Below, piece after piece: positions 42,630-51,306 of a DNA stretch of 64,000 bases. Position numbers and translations under genes: made by a program. Where the stretch lies: NCBI RefSeq assembly GCF_019924045.1, contig NZ_JAHXBN010000011.1, forward strand, positions 606,633 to 670,632. Direction: 5' to 3'. Every line of letters starts with the position of its first letter. The stretch's first letter is position 1. The stretch comes from Dyadobacter fermentans. GTDB taxonomy: Bacteria; Bacteroidota; Bacteroidia; Cytophagales; Spirosomataceae. Under the pieces are notes generated by a model. That model made no database searches, was not told where the DNA came from, and was given only the letters and a program-made list of their open reading frames with translations.

Positions 42630-44567
42630 ATGGTCCTTTCTCTACCCTGTTTCCGTAAAATTCCCCTCTGGATCGTCTGCTTTACGACAATATCGTCGCT
42701 TGCGCAGGAATTGCCGCTATCCCGGCAAATGGCGGATTCTTTCATGGCTAACCATAAAGATTCGATCCTTGTCGGCAAAAACACGGTGACCAAATGGGAC
42801 TACGAGCAGGGATTAATGCTGAAAGCCATCGAAAAAGTCTGGTACAGGACCGGCGAAGGCAAATATTTTGAATACATCCGGAAGGACATCGACCAGTACG
42901 TACGCCCCGACGGCTCCATCCGCACCTATCGCGCTGACGAATTCAATATCGACAACATCCCGTCGGGCCGTGCATTGCTGACCTTGTACCAGCAGTCGCA
43001 ACCCGATAAAGAGAAATACAAAAAAGCTGCCGACCTGCTTTGGAAGCAGCTCGAAGAACAGCCACGCACTAAAGAAGGCGGCTACTGGCACAAAAAGCGC
43101 TATCCCAATCAAATGTGGCTCGACGGACTGTTCATGGGTGAGCCGTTCGCGGCCGAGTACAGCGCTATCTTCCATCATCCCGAGCATTTCGACGACATTG
43201 TGAAGCAATTTGCATTGATTGAAAAATATGCCGTCGATGAAAAAACGGGGCTTGTTTACCACGCTTACGACGAAAGCCGCGAGCAGAAATGGGCCGATAA
43301 AACGACCGGCCGCTCACCTAGCTTCTGGGCACGGGCCATTGGTTGGTATGCCATTGCGCTCGTGGACGTGCTCGATTATCTGCCGGTGCAACATCCGGGA
43401 AGAGCGCAGCTGATAGGCTATCTGCAAAGACTAGCGCCTGTATTAGCCCAATACCAGGATCCCGAGTCCGGTACCTGGTACCAGGTGATCGACCAGGGTA
43501 AAAGGGCCGGAAACTACCTCGAAGCCTCCGCCTCGTGCATGTTCGTATATGCGCTCGCGAAAGGAGCGCGTCTGGGCTACATTCCTGAGAGGTTTGCGGC
43601 CAATGCCAGGAAAGGTTACCAGGGAATCCTTCAAAATTTTGTAGAAAAAGAAGCGAACGGCACCGTAAGTCTCAACAAAACCGTAAGCGTAGGCGGCCTG
43701 GGCGGCACGCCCTACCGCGATGGCACTTATGAATATTACCTCAGCGAACCCCTTCGCAAAAACGACTTAAAAGGCATCGGCCCATTCATTTTTGCCAGTG
43801 TGGAGATGGAGATTGCAGCGGAGAATGCGGTTGGGAAGGGCAAAACAGTTGGTTTGGATTACTATTTCAACCACGAAACCCGGAAAGATCTGACCGGCAC
43901 GCCAGAGCAGTTTCATTACACCTGGGAGGACAGAATGCATTCCGGTTTCTGGCTCTGGGGCAATACCATCCGGGAATTGGGCGCCCGAACCGCCTCGATA
44001 CCCACAGCACCCACGATGGCGACTCTGAAAGGCATTGACATTTACATCATCGTCGACCCGGACACTAAAAAGGAAACGCCGGAGCCACATTTCATCGATG
44101 ACAAATCCATTTCTGAGATCGAAAAATGGGTAAAAGCCGGCGGTGTGCTGGTACTCATGGCCAATGACACTGCCAATTGCGAAATCCCGCATTTCAACAG
44201 GCTTGCAGCGAAATTCGGCATTCAGTTTACCGCCAGGAACCGGAATATGGTGCAGGGTACGCAATTCGAGCAAGGCAGGCTGATGATTCCCGCCGAAGCC
44301 AAGGCCGTTTTTCCTCACACAGAAAAAATTTACATCAAAGAACTATCACCACTTGCCCTCACACCGCCAGCAAAGCCAGTGCTGACTGATCAGGGCGACA
44401 TCATTTTCGGGGTTTCCAAATATGGTAAGGGAACTGTGTTCGCCGTGGGCGATCCGTGGCTTTACAATGAATATGTTGACGGCAGGAGGATCGATACCAG
44501 CTTCGAGAATTTCGAGGCGGGCAAGGACCTCGCCGGTTGGTTGTTGAAACAGGTTGTTAAAAAGTAA
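42630..44567 (+). CDS. GH105 unsaturated rhamnogalacturonyl hydrolase with C-terminal DUF4350-like domain
   Basis: A 645-residue exported enzyme. After a signal peptide (IPLWIVCFTTISSLAQ) the GH88/105 barrel has YPNQMWLDGLFMGEPFAAEY (the catalytic Asp is the one in WLDGLF), TGRSPSFWARAIGWYAIAL, and YLEASASCMFVYALAKG. It removes the unsaturated galacturonate from pectin-lyase products, feeding KdgF. From about residue 465 a second domain begins (GIDIYIIVDPDTKKETPEPHF, EIEKWVKAGGVLVLMANDTANCE, GTVFAVGDPWLYNEYVDG) that resembles the DUF4350/GATase-like modules seen behind some Bacteroidetes GH105 enzymes. It is 10 bases after kdgF. Confidence 0.92.
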   Translation: MVLSLPCFRKIPLWIVCFTTISSLAQELPLSRQMADSFMANHKDSILVGKNTVTKWDYEQGLMLKAIEKVWYRTGEGKYFEYIRKDIDQYVRPDGSIRTYRADEFNIDNIPSGRALLTLYQQSQPDKEKYKKAADLLWKQLEEQPRTKEGGYWHKKRYPNQMWLDGLFMGEPFAAEYSAIFHHPEHFDDIVKQFALIEKYAVDEKTGLVYHAYDESREQKWADKTTGRSPSFWARAIGWYAIALVDVLDYLPVQHPGRAQLIGYLQRLAPVLAQYQDPESGTWYQVIDQGKRAGNYLEASASCMFVYALAKGARLGYIPERFAANARKGYQGILQNFVEKEANGTVSLNKTVSVGGLGGTPYRDGTYEYYLSEPLRKNDLKGIGPFIFASVEMEIAAENAVGKGKTVGLDYYFNHETRKDLTGTPEQFHYTWEDRMHSGFWLWGNTIRELGARTASIPTAPTMATLKGIDIYIIVDPDTKKETPEPHFIDDKSISEIEKWVKAGGVLVLMANDTANCEIPHFNRLAAKFGIQFTARNRNMVQGTQFEQGRLMIPAEAKAVFPHTEKIYIKELSPLALTPPAKPVLTDQGDIIFGVSKYGKGTVFAVGDPWLYNEYVDGRRIDTSFENFEAGKDLAGWLLKQVVKK

Positions 44568-44578
44568 ATCTCACTGCT

Positions 44579-46114
44579 ATGGGATATCTCTTCCGCGAAA
44601 ACCTTCGCCAGCTCAGAAGTCAGCCCGGCGTGGTCGTGGCCGACGATTCCGTGTTCCAGTTGCCGGAAAAAGTGCTGCAATTCGGCACCGGTGCATTCCT
44701 CCGCGGCCTGGCTGATTATTTTATCGACAAAGCCAACCGTCAGGGAGTCTTCAACGGTCGGATTGTGGTCGTTAAATCCACCGATCAGGGCGATACCAAG
44801 GCATTTGAACGACAGGATAACCTTTACACTATTTGCTCCCGCGGCATTCAGGGCGGCGAAGCGAAAGAGGAGAATATCATTTCTTCGGCCATCAGCCGGG
44901 TGCTTTCCGCCAAAACGCAATGGTCCCTCGTGCTGGACCTTGCCAAAAACCCTGCGGTTGGCATTGTGATATCTAACACCACCGAAACCGGCATTCAGCT
45001 CGTCCAGGACGACATTTACCAATGGCCACCGGTGTCGTTTCCAGGCAAACTGCTGGCGTTTCTGTATGCACGTTACGTGGCATTCGGCGGCAACCCCGAA
45101 TTTGGAGTAGTAATTATTCCGACAGAACTGATCGCCGACAACGGGAAGAAACTCGAATCCATTATCCTCGAACTTGCCCACCGCAATGGCCTGGAAGGCA
45201 CTTTTATCGACTGGATCGAACAATGCAATTTCTTCTGCAATTCACTCGTCGACCGGATTGTACCGGGCAAACCCGACGAAACGCGTTTAAAGGAACTGGA
45301 CGAAGAACTCGGCTACCGTGATGAGCTGCTCATCACCACCGAGCATTACCATTTGTGGGCCATCGAAGGCGACGAGCGCATTCGGAAGAAAATCGGTTTC
45401 TATGGCATCGACGAAGGCCTGATCATCGAGCCGGACATTGAACAATACCGCGAATTGAAACTACGGCTACTGAACGGCCCTCACACGCTGGGGGGCGGGC
45501 TCGCCCATTTGTGCGGCTTCAAAACCGTGGTGGAAGCGATGAGCGACCCGTTCTTTTCGGCATTCATTACGCATTTAATGGAAAGCGAAATCGCGACAGC
45601 AATTCCGTATGACGTTCGTCCGGAAGTAGCCCTGGCATTCAGCCGTCAGGTCGCCGACCGTTTCCGCAACCCGCATATTTTGCACAAATGGCTCAATATC
45701 ACCCAGAATTATTCTGCCAAGATCCTTTCGAGGGTCATTCCGACTTATTTGAATTATGAGGCAAAAAACGGCTACCTGCCTGAATACATGACTTTCGGAC
45801 TCGCGGTTTATATCTATTTCATGAAAGCCGTGAAGAAGGAAGGCGATAACTATTACGGCCGCCTCGACGGCATTCCCTACCTGATCCAGGATCCGAAAGC
45901 CCCGTTCTTTTACCAGAAATGGCAAATGGCTTCGCTGCCCGACATGGTGCAGGCGATATTGAAAGAACAGTCGATCTGGGGCCGCGACCTGAATAAGATC
46001 GATTCTGTACACAGTTCCGTCGTCAGATATCTCCAATCCATTGCGCAAAACGGCATTAATGAAACACTTAAAACGCTTTTAGAAAGAACGGAATATGCAT
46101 TCTCACAATCCTGA
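44579..46114 (+). CDS. uxaB: Tagaturonate reductase
   Basis: Reduces tagaturonate to altronate in galacturonate catabolism. The 511-residue member of the mannitol-dehydrogenase superfamily shows the Rossmann motif VLQFGTGAFLRGLADYFID, ISNTTETGI, the central IPTELIADNGKKLE, and FCNSLVDRIVPG; GPHTLGGGLAHLCGF carries the active-site His. It is 11 bases after GH105 and overlaps exuT by 20 bases. UxaC, UxaA and KdgK are not in the window. Confidence 0.93.
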   Translation: MGYLFRENLRQLRSQPGVVVADDSVFQLPEKVLQFGTGAFLRGLADYFIDKANRQGVFNGRIVVVKSTDQGDTKAFERQDNLYTICSRGIQGGEAKEENIISSAISRVLSAKTQWSLVLDLAKNPAVGIVISNTTETGIQLVQDDIYQWPPVSFPGKLLAFLYARYVAFGGNPEFGVVIIPTELIADNGKKLESIILELAHRNGLEGTFIDWIEQCNFFCNSLVDRIVPGKPDETRLKELDEELGYRDELLITTEHYHLWAIEGDERIRKKIGFYGIDEGLIIEPDIEQYRELKLRLLNGPHTLGGGLAHLCGFKTVVEAMSDPFFSAFITHLMESEIATAIPYDVRPEVALAFSRQVADRFRNPHILHKWLNITQNYSAKILSRVIPTYLNYEAKNGYLPEYMTFGLAVYIYFMKAVKKEGDNYYGRLDGIPYLIQDPKAPFFYQKWQMASLPDMVQAILKEQSIWGRDLNKIDSVHSSVVRYLQSIAQNGINETLKTLLERTEYAFSQS

Positions 46115-47411
46115 ACCCGCAGAACTCCAAGCGGAAGCCAAAAAGACCAGCTATCGCTGGCGCGTAGTAGCGCTCCTGTTCTGCGCAACGACCATCAACT
46201 ACCTCGACCGCCAGGTACTCGGTTTGCTCAAACCGACGCTGGAAGCCGACTTCGGATGGACGGAATCTGATTTCAGTCACATTGTTATGGCGTTTCAGGC
46301 CGCATATGCATTTTCACTGATCGGTTTCGGGGCTATTATCGATAAAATAGGCACCAAAATCGGTTACGTGATTTCCGTGGTTGTGTGGAGCGTCGCCGCG
46401 ATGCTGCATGCCGTCGCTACGGGCACATTCAGTTTCGGGTTTATGCGGGCCATTCTTGGGCTCGGCGAGGCCGGTAACTTCCCGGTGGCGATCAAGGCCA
46501 CTGCCGAATGGTTTCCCAAAAAAGAACGTGCATTGGCGACGGGGATTTTCAACTCCGGGGCTAATATCGGTGCGGTGGTAGCCCCCATTATGGTTCCCTG
46601 GATCCTGGGCGTTTATGGCTGGCAGGAAGCATTTCTGATCACGGGTGCACTGGGTTTTGTGTGGCTGATATTCTGGTGGCGCTTTTACGAGCTTCCCGCG
46701 AAACAAAGCCGCATCAATAAGGCTGAATACGACTACATTCACAGCGACAACGAAGCCGATACAAGCAAAGAAGCACCTGTAAAGTGGCTCCAACTCTTTA
46801 AAATCCGGCAGACCTGGGCATTTGTTTTTGGTAAAATGCTCACCGATCCGATCTGGTGGTTTTTCCTCTACTGGTTGCCTTCCTATTTCGCGGAAGCATT
46901 TAAACTCAATCTTTCCAAACCGAGCCCGGAACTCGTGATCGTGTACACGGCCACCACGGTAGGTAGTATCGGTGGCGGGTATTTGTCAGGCTATTTTATC
47001 AAGAAAGGCTGGCCTGTTTTCCGCGCGAGGAAGACTTCGATGCTCATTTTCGCGTTCCTGGTAATGCCCATTATGGCTGCTCAATACACCACTAACATTT
47101 GGCAGGCGGTGGTGTTGATTAGTCTTGCGGCAGCAGCGCACCAGGCGTGGAGTGCAAATATTTTCACAACGGCGTCGGATATGTTTCCTAAAAAGGCTGT
47201 AAGTTCGGTTGTCGGTATCGGTGGCATGGCCGGATCAGTAGGAGGCATCCTTTTTCCTCTTTTGGTAGGGATCATTCTCGATAACTACAAGGCTGCCGGG
47301 AACATCGGCGGGGGATACAACGTCATTTTCATCATCTGCGGGTTCGCATACCTGGTCGCGTGGGGAGTAATGCACGTTTTCTCACCAAAAATGGAGCGGG
47401 TGGATATATAG
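46095..47411 (+). CDS. exuT: Hexuronate transporter, ExuT-like (MFS)
   Basis: A 438-residue MFS permease of the anion:cation symporter family with 12 predicted membrane helices. Motifs: YRWRVVALLFCATTINYLDRQVLG in helix 1, GFMRAILGLGEAGNFPVAIKATAEWFPKKERA around helix 4, and GIFNSGANIGAVVAP. It probably carries galacturonate or glucuronate by H+ symport. It begins within the uxaB end and is the last gene of the operon; an inverted repeat follows directly. Confidence 0.9.
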   Translation: MHSHNPEPAELQAEAKKTSYRWRVVALLFCATTINYLDRQVLGLLKPTLEADFGWTESDFSHIVMAFQAAYAFSLIGFGAIIDKIGTKIGYVISVVVWSVAAMLHAVATGTFSFGFMRAILGLGEAGNFPVAIKATAEWFPKKERALATGIFNSGANIGAVVAPIMVPWILGVYGWQEAFLITGALGFVWLIFWWRFYELPAKQSRINKAEYDYIHSDNEADTSKEAPVKWLQLFKIRQTWAFVFGKMLTDPIWWFFLYWLPSYFAEAFKLNLSKPSPELVIVYTATTVGSIGGGYLSGYFIKKGWPVFRARKTSMLIFAFLVMPIMAAQYTTNIWQAVVLISLAAAAHQAWSANIFTTASDMFPKKAVSSVVGIGGMAGSVGGILFPLLVGIILDNYKAAGNIGGGYNVIFIICGFAYLVAWGVMHVFSPKMERVDI

Positions 47412-47412
47412 T

Positions 47413-47491
47413 ACTTCGGCTTTCGGCCGTCGGCTATCATACCCGATCATTTTTAAAAAGTAAACAAAAGCCGACAGCCGACAGCCGAAGT
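47413..47491. repeat. Inverted repeat built from 7-bp units
   Basis: Left arm 47413-47437 (begins ACTTCGGCTTTCGGCCG) and right arm 47467-47491 (ends ACAGCCGACAGCCGAAGT) are inverted with 22 of 25 matches and a 29-base loop. Each arm consists of 7-bp steps (right arm AGCCGAC, AGCCGAC, AGCCGAA). It begins two bases after the exuT stop and could act as a terminator, but its tandem structure resembles the 10-bp array at 11021-11240. Confidence 0.85.
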
Positions 47492-47515
47492 TAAATCCTA
47501 ATTCCTTATCAATCA

Positions 47516-47950
47516 ATGAAAAAAACATTCTTGCTTCTTGCGTTCCTTTTGATGGGTAATGCATTTGTTTTCGCTCAAAGCGCCGATGAAAAAGCCGTTG
47601 CTGCGACTGTTGAAAAACTCAAAACCGCCATTATCAGCGCTAATGAGGCCGATCTGAAAAAACTGACCTCTCCTTCCCTATCCTATGGCCATTCTAATGG
47701 TCTGCTGGAAGATCAGAAAGAGTTCATCCGTGCGCTCGTGAGCGAAGAATCCAAATTCACGAAAATCGATCTGAGTGACCAAACTATTTCAATTTCAGGA
47801 GATGTTGCATTGGTCCGTCACAAGCTGTTTGGCGATACGCACAATAAGGGAAAAGACCCCGCGCAGGTAAAACTAGGGGTGTTAATGGTATTCCAAAAAG
47901 TAAAAGGAAGCTGGGTACTCCTCGGCCGCCAGGCATTCAAACTGGTTTAA
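47516..47950 (+). CDS. Exported NTF2-like (DUF4440) protein
   Basis: A 144-residue secreted protein (signal MKKTFLLLAFLLMGNAFVFAQ). The mature part has the NTF2/SnoaL cone fold pattern: AVAATVEKLKTAIISANEADLKKLTSPSLSY, SISGDVALVRHKLFG, GVLMVFQKVKGSWVLLGRQAFKLV. No catalytic assignment is possible. It lies after the uronate operon and has its own terminator. Confidence 0.85.
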   Translation: MKKTFLLLAFLLMGNAFVFAQSADEKAVAATVEKLKTAIISANEADLKKLTSPSLSYGHSNGLLEDQKEFIRALVSEESKFTKIDLSDQTISISGDVALVRHKLFGDTHNKGKDPAQVKLGVLMVFQKVKGSWVLLGRQAFKLV

Positions 47951-47973
47951 AATCGCATTAAAACATATTTCAA

Positions 47974-48007
47974 ACGGGCCTGCTAATCACTTAGCGGGCC
48001 CGTTTTG
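47974..48007 (+). terminator. Terminator between convergent genes
   Basis: ACGGGCCTGCTAA pairs with TTAGCGGGCCCGT (one G-T wobble) around TCAC, followed by TTTT. It covers the end of the DUF1016 gene and serves the NTF2-like gene. Confidence 0.8.
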
Positions 48008-49044
48008 GTATTGGAGAAATCACGTTGCTCCATTTTATACCGGGCGATTTCCACTGCCTTGTGCAGCTTTTCCTGTAAAACTTGCTGCGAAGGTAGCGCC
48101 GTCAGGTAGTCGGCGACGCGAATATTGCTTTGGCCCAGCTGCATTAATTCAATATGCTCGGTGCTTTTGCCGGAGCAGAGAATCAATCCTATTGGATCAT
48201 TTTCCCCTTCTATCTTCTCATACTTCTCTAAAAACCGAAGGTAAAGCTCCATTTGCCCTTTAAAACCAGCTTCGAATTCGCCCATTTTCAAATCAACCAC
48301 CACCAGGCATTTCAGCCGCCGGTGATAGAAAAGCAGATCGATAAAATAGTCCCGGTGATCGATGGTAATGCGCTTCTGCCTCGCCATGAATGCGAAATCG
48401 CTGCCCATTTCGATAATGAAGCGCTGCAATTCCACGATAATCGAGGCTTCCAGATCCTTTTCAGAATAGGCGTCTTTCAATCCCAGAAAGTCGAGGAAGT
48501 ACGGATCTTTGAAAACCAGATCGGGGTTCAGTTTCTGCTCGCTTTTCAGCAGTTTCAGGTCGTTGATGATGACGTCCTCGGGCTTTTTACTGATGGCGGT
48601 CCGTTCGTAGAGCATGGATTGGATGCGCTCCCGGAATGTACGCACGCTCCATTTTTCGTGGTTGCACATTTGGATGTAGAATTCTCTTTTAACCGGCTCC
48701 TGAATGGGCAGAAGCTCCTTGATATGCGACCAGCTCAATTGTCGTATCAGTGATACGACAATTTGTTCGTCGGGAAAGAGCTCCGCAAATTGTACCATTC
48801 TTCTCAAACCTTGCTCTGAAAACGATTTTCCATACTCGACCGCCAATTCGCGCGACAGTGTAGCGAGAATTTGCTTTCCATATTCAGCGCGCCCTTGTTT
48901 CAGGATTTCCTGCCGGATTACCGTTCCGATTTTCCAGTACAACAGGCTCATTTCCGCATTCACAGAAACATATATATGCTGTCTGCTAGTTTGGATGAGG
49001 TCTTTTACGGTGTTAAAAAGCGCTGTATTTATAGTCTTGTCCAT
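47983..49044 (-). CDS. DUF1016 / YhcG family PD-(D/E)XK nuclease-like protein
   Basis: A 353-residue protein. The N-terminal helical DUF1016_N region has VNAEMSLLYWKIGTVIRQEIL, YGKQILATLSRELAVEYG, and FPDEQIVVSLIRQLSWSHIKELLPI. The C-terminal nuclease domain (GLKDAYSEKDLEASIIVELQ onward) has the core DYFIDLLFYHRRLKCLVVVDLK, where Asp and DxK form a PD-(D/E)XK site. The family is scattered among bacteria and often sits near restriction or mobile genes; its function is not firmly known. ATG at 49044 (MDKTINTALF). It is divergent from the SRPBCC-ArsR pair. Confidence 0.88.
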   Translation of the reverse strand: MDKTINTALFNTVKDLIQTSRQHIYVSVNAEMSLLYWKIGTVIRQEILKQGRAEYGKQILATLSRELAVEYGKSFSEQGLRRMVQFAELFPDEQIVVSLIRQLSWSHIKELLPIQEPVKREFYIQMCNHEKWSVRTFRERIQSMLYERTAISKKPEDVIINDLKLLKSEQKLNPDLVFKDPYFLDFLGLKDAYSEKDLEASIIVELQRFIIEMGSDFAFMARQKRITIDHRDYFIDLLFYHRRLKCLVVVDLKMGEFEAGFKGQMELYLRFLEKYEKIEGENDPIGLILCSGKSTEHIELMQLGQSNIRVADYLTALPSQQVLQEKLHKAVEIARYKMEQRDFSNTKTGPLSD

Positions 49045-49129
49045 AGTGAATGTGATTAAGTCCACCCATTTAGACGCTCGCTTTTCATTTTGGTAACGCA
49101 CTTCTACAAAAACTTTTTCACCTTAAAAA

Positions 49130-49177
49130 TTGCGTAACAAAAAAGTTACATATAGATTTACGTAACCTAAAAGTTAC
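49130..49177 (+). promoter_or_regulatory. Promoter with two ArsR-type operators
   Basis: TTG (49130-49132), 20 bases, then TAGATTTA (49153-49160), one base off TAnnTTTG. Operator 1, GTAAC-N6-GTTAC, lies at 49134-49149, filling the spacer; operator 2, of the same form, lies at 49162-49177, at the expected start of transcription. The two are 28 bp apart. The ArsR protein encoded two genes on is the likely ligand. Confidence 0.65.
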
Positions 49178-49182
49178 GCATT

Positions 49183-49623
49183 ATGAAACGCGATATTAAG
49201 CTCAAATGGTTTTACCCTTATCCGCCCGAAATGATCTGGGAATGCCTTACGAATCCGGAAATCCTGAGACAATGGAGCCCGATGAAGGACTTCAAACCAG
49301 AGATAGGATTTGAATGCCAGACACAGCAAAAGGCAAGGCCCGCACAGAACTGGGATGGGATCATGTACCACAAAATCTTGGAAATCGAACCGTTGAAAAG
49401 GCTCTCTTACAGTTTCAAAGGCGGGCCAAAACCGGGTGTCACTACGCTGGACACGATTGTGACCTGGATGTTGGAACCCAAAGACGGAGGTACTGAGCTG
49501 CGGTTGGAACATACCGGATTTACCGGTCCGAAAAACATGCTCACAAGCTTCATCATGGAAATGGGCTGGAAGAAAATCGTTAATAAATCACTCAAAAAGG
49601 CTTTCGAAGCACATTTCCTATGA
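49183..49623 (+). CDS. SRPBCC (AHSA1-type) protein
   Basis: A 146-residue START-like protein. MKRDIKLKWFYPYPPEMIWECLTNPEILRQW, then MYHKILEIEPLKRLSYSFKGGP and GGTELRLEHTGFTGP, are typical of Aha1/AHSA1 domains, which bind hydrophobic ligands. It is 4 bases overlapped with the ArsR gene; this gene pair is common, and the regulator is thought to respond to a ligand related to the SRPBCC protein. No enzymatic motif. Confidence 0.88.
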   Translation: MKRDIKLKWFYPYPPEMIWECLTNPEILRQWSPMKDFKPEIGFECQTQQKARPAQNWDGIMYHKILEIEPLKRLSYSFKGGPKPGVTTLDTIVTWMLEPKDGGTELRLEHTGFTGPKNMLTSFIMEMGWKKIVNKSLKKAFEAHFL

Positions 49624-49952
49624 GCACGGAGACAACGGACGCCTTCCAGGCCCTCGCAGACAGGGGACGAAGGGAAATATTGATGATGGTCGCCAAAGAA
49701 AAACGCTCAATCAACGCCATCGCAGAAAATTTCGACATCAGCCGGCCGGCGGTATCCAAACACATTAAAATCCTCCAAAATGCAGGGTTTATCAATATTG
49801 AGGAGAAAGGCCGTGAACGGTACTGCGTGCTGAATCAGACTGGTTTCAGTGAAGTCCAGCAATGGATCAATACATTTGAGGAATACTGGACAGCGCAATT
49901 CAGGAGCCTGGAAAATTACCTTGCCTCGAATGTGCCTGTCTCCAAAAAGTAA
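49620..49952 (+). CDS. ArsR family transcriptional regulator
   Basis: A 110-residue winged-helix repressor: DAFQALADRGRREILMMVAKEKRSINAIAENFDISRPAVSKHIKILQ, then INIEEKGRERYCVLN. The metal-binding Cys of classical ArsR (ELCVCDL) is absent, so it probably answers to something other than arsenic. It overlaps the SRPBCC gene by 4 bases (ATGA) and likely binds the GTAAC-N6-GTTAC sites upstream, thus autoregulating. Confidence 0.92.
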   Translation: MSTETTDAFQALADRGRREILMMVAKEKRSINAIAENFDISRPAVSKHIKILQNAGFINIEEKGRERYCVLNQTGFSEVQQWINTFEEYWTAQFRSLENYLASNVPVSKK

Positions 49953-49955
49953 CTG

Positions 49956-51170
49956 TCAATGCGCCGGTTTCTTCGGGGCCGGCGCGGAAGCATGGTATTT
50001 TTTCTGAACAATGGCAGCATATTTATCCATCAGCTCCAATACCTTGTCACGGGATTTGGATCTTACGACCAGCCCTACATGGTACGGTTCGTTCATACGC
50101 CATACTACTTCCGGGTCATTAAAAACCGACAGGTCTGGCCACTCCTGGCGTGCCAGCGAGATGATAATGCCTGAATACTCTTTCCGCACAGGAGGAAGTT
50201 TGTAGTTTTCGCCCTTGGCCTCCGCGGTTTCCATCCGGGCCCATTCTTTCCAGAGGTTAATACCCGACGCCGCGTCCACCATTTCCGAAAGATGGGCACC
50301 GCCGACGCGGGACGATGTTTCGAGGAAATAGTATTTTCCATCGTCGTAGCACCGTATCACCTCCGTGTGCGAGGCACTGTGTTTCAGCCCGAATGCTTTC
50401 AGCAAATCCACGGCGAGGGTCTGCAATGCGTGTTCCTCGGAGGAATCGAGCGGCACCGTAACCGAGCGGAATATTCCACCGCCATGGGCCACATCGAAAG
50501 GAGGTGCCAGGTACTTGCTGTTCCAGGAAAATATAACAATACCGTTGTAAGAGATCGAATCGACATGATAAACATCGCCCGGTTTGTACTGTTCCACCAA
50601 ATAGGCGTGACGCTTATCTCCCAGTTCATGAATGGTATTCCACAATTCCTCGGCGGTGCTTAGTTTCTGAATGCCCAAAGCCGAAGCCTCCGAACGCGGT
50701 TTGATCATCCACGGGCCGGGGTATTTCTCGATAAAACGGTTGATCTCGTCATCATTAAAAAGCGCCGAAAAACCGGGGACCAGAATGCCCGATTCCAATG
50801 CCTTTGTACGCATCGCGAGCTTGTCGCGGAAATAGCGGCCGGTAGTTTGCCCCATCCCGGGAATCCTGAAATACTCACGGATATGCGCCGCTTTCTCCAC
50901 ATCGAAATCATCGAGCGCGACCACACGGTCGATCGGGCGCGTGCGCATCACGTATGCAAGGCCGGTGATGATCTCATTCATGTTGTAAGTACCATCCTCC
51001 CCCTCCTCCACATAAAAAAACTCATCCACAGCATCCCTGACCCAAGGTTTATCTTCCAGTTTTTTTGCCGTGATCAAAAAAACCTTATTACCAGCGTCTT
51101 TCAGCGCCTGCAAAAAATCATTGCCTTTGAAATAGGTGGAAATGCAGAGAAAAGTCAGAGTTCGGGTCAT
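49956..51170 (-). CDS. ATP-grasp domain ligase-like protein
   Basis: A 404-residue protein of the ATP-grasp superfamily. The N-terminal Rossmann-like part (TRTLTFLCISTYFKGNDFLQALKDAG, DRVVALDDFDVEKAA) is followed by the ATP-grasp core (GPWMIKPRSEASALGIQKL, VEQYKPGDVYHVDSI, HTEVIRCYDDGKYYFLETSSRVGGAHL). The ATP/Mg binding Lys, Glu and Asn-like residues are recognisable. It joins a carboxylate to an amine or thiol through an acyl phosphate; substrates unknown. ATG at 51170 was chosen; a 19-codon upstream extension is unsupported. The C-terminus (SAPAPKKPAH) is low-complexity. Confidence 0.8.
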   Translation of the reverse strand: MTRTLTFLCISTYFKGNDFLQALKDAGNKVFLITAKKLEDKPWVRDAVDEFFYVEEGEDGTYNMNEIITGLAYVMRTRPIDRVVALDDFDVEKAAHIREYFRIPGMGQTTGRYFRDKLAMRTKALESGILVPGFSALFNDDEINRFIEKYPGPWMIKPRSEASALGIQKLSTAEELWNTIHELGDKRHAYLVEQYKPGDVYHVDSISYNGIVIFSWNSKYLAPPFDVAHGGGIFRSVTVPLDSSEEHALQTLAVDLLKAFGLKHSASHTEVIRCYDDGKYYFLETSSRVGGAHLSEMVDAASGINLWKEWARMETAEAKGENYKLPPVRKEYSGIIISLARQEWPDLSVFNDPEVVWRMNEPYHVGLVVRSKSRDKVLELMDKYAAIVQKKYHASAPAPKKPAH

Positions 51171-51306
51171 AAAATGTGATTTGGTGGACGGTAGCGGCAT
51201 TTGCGGACAAGCCATGCCGCAAAGCATATATTCTCAAATCTAGCAAAAAGAACCATTTTGGCAAGAAAAGCCCCGGTTAAATTTCCGTTATAAGCGGGGT
51301 TTGACG

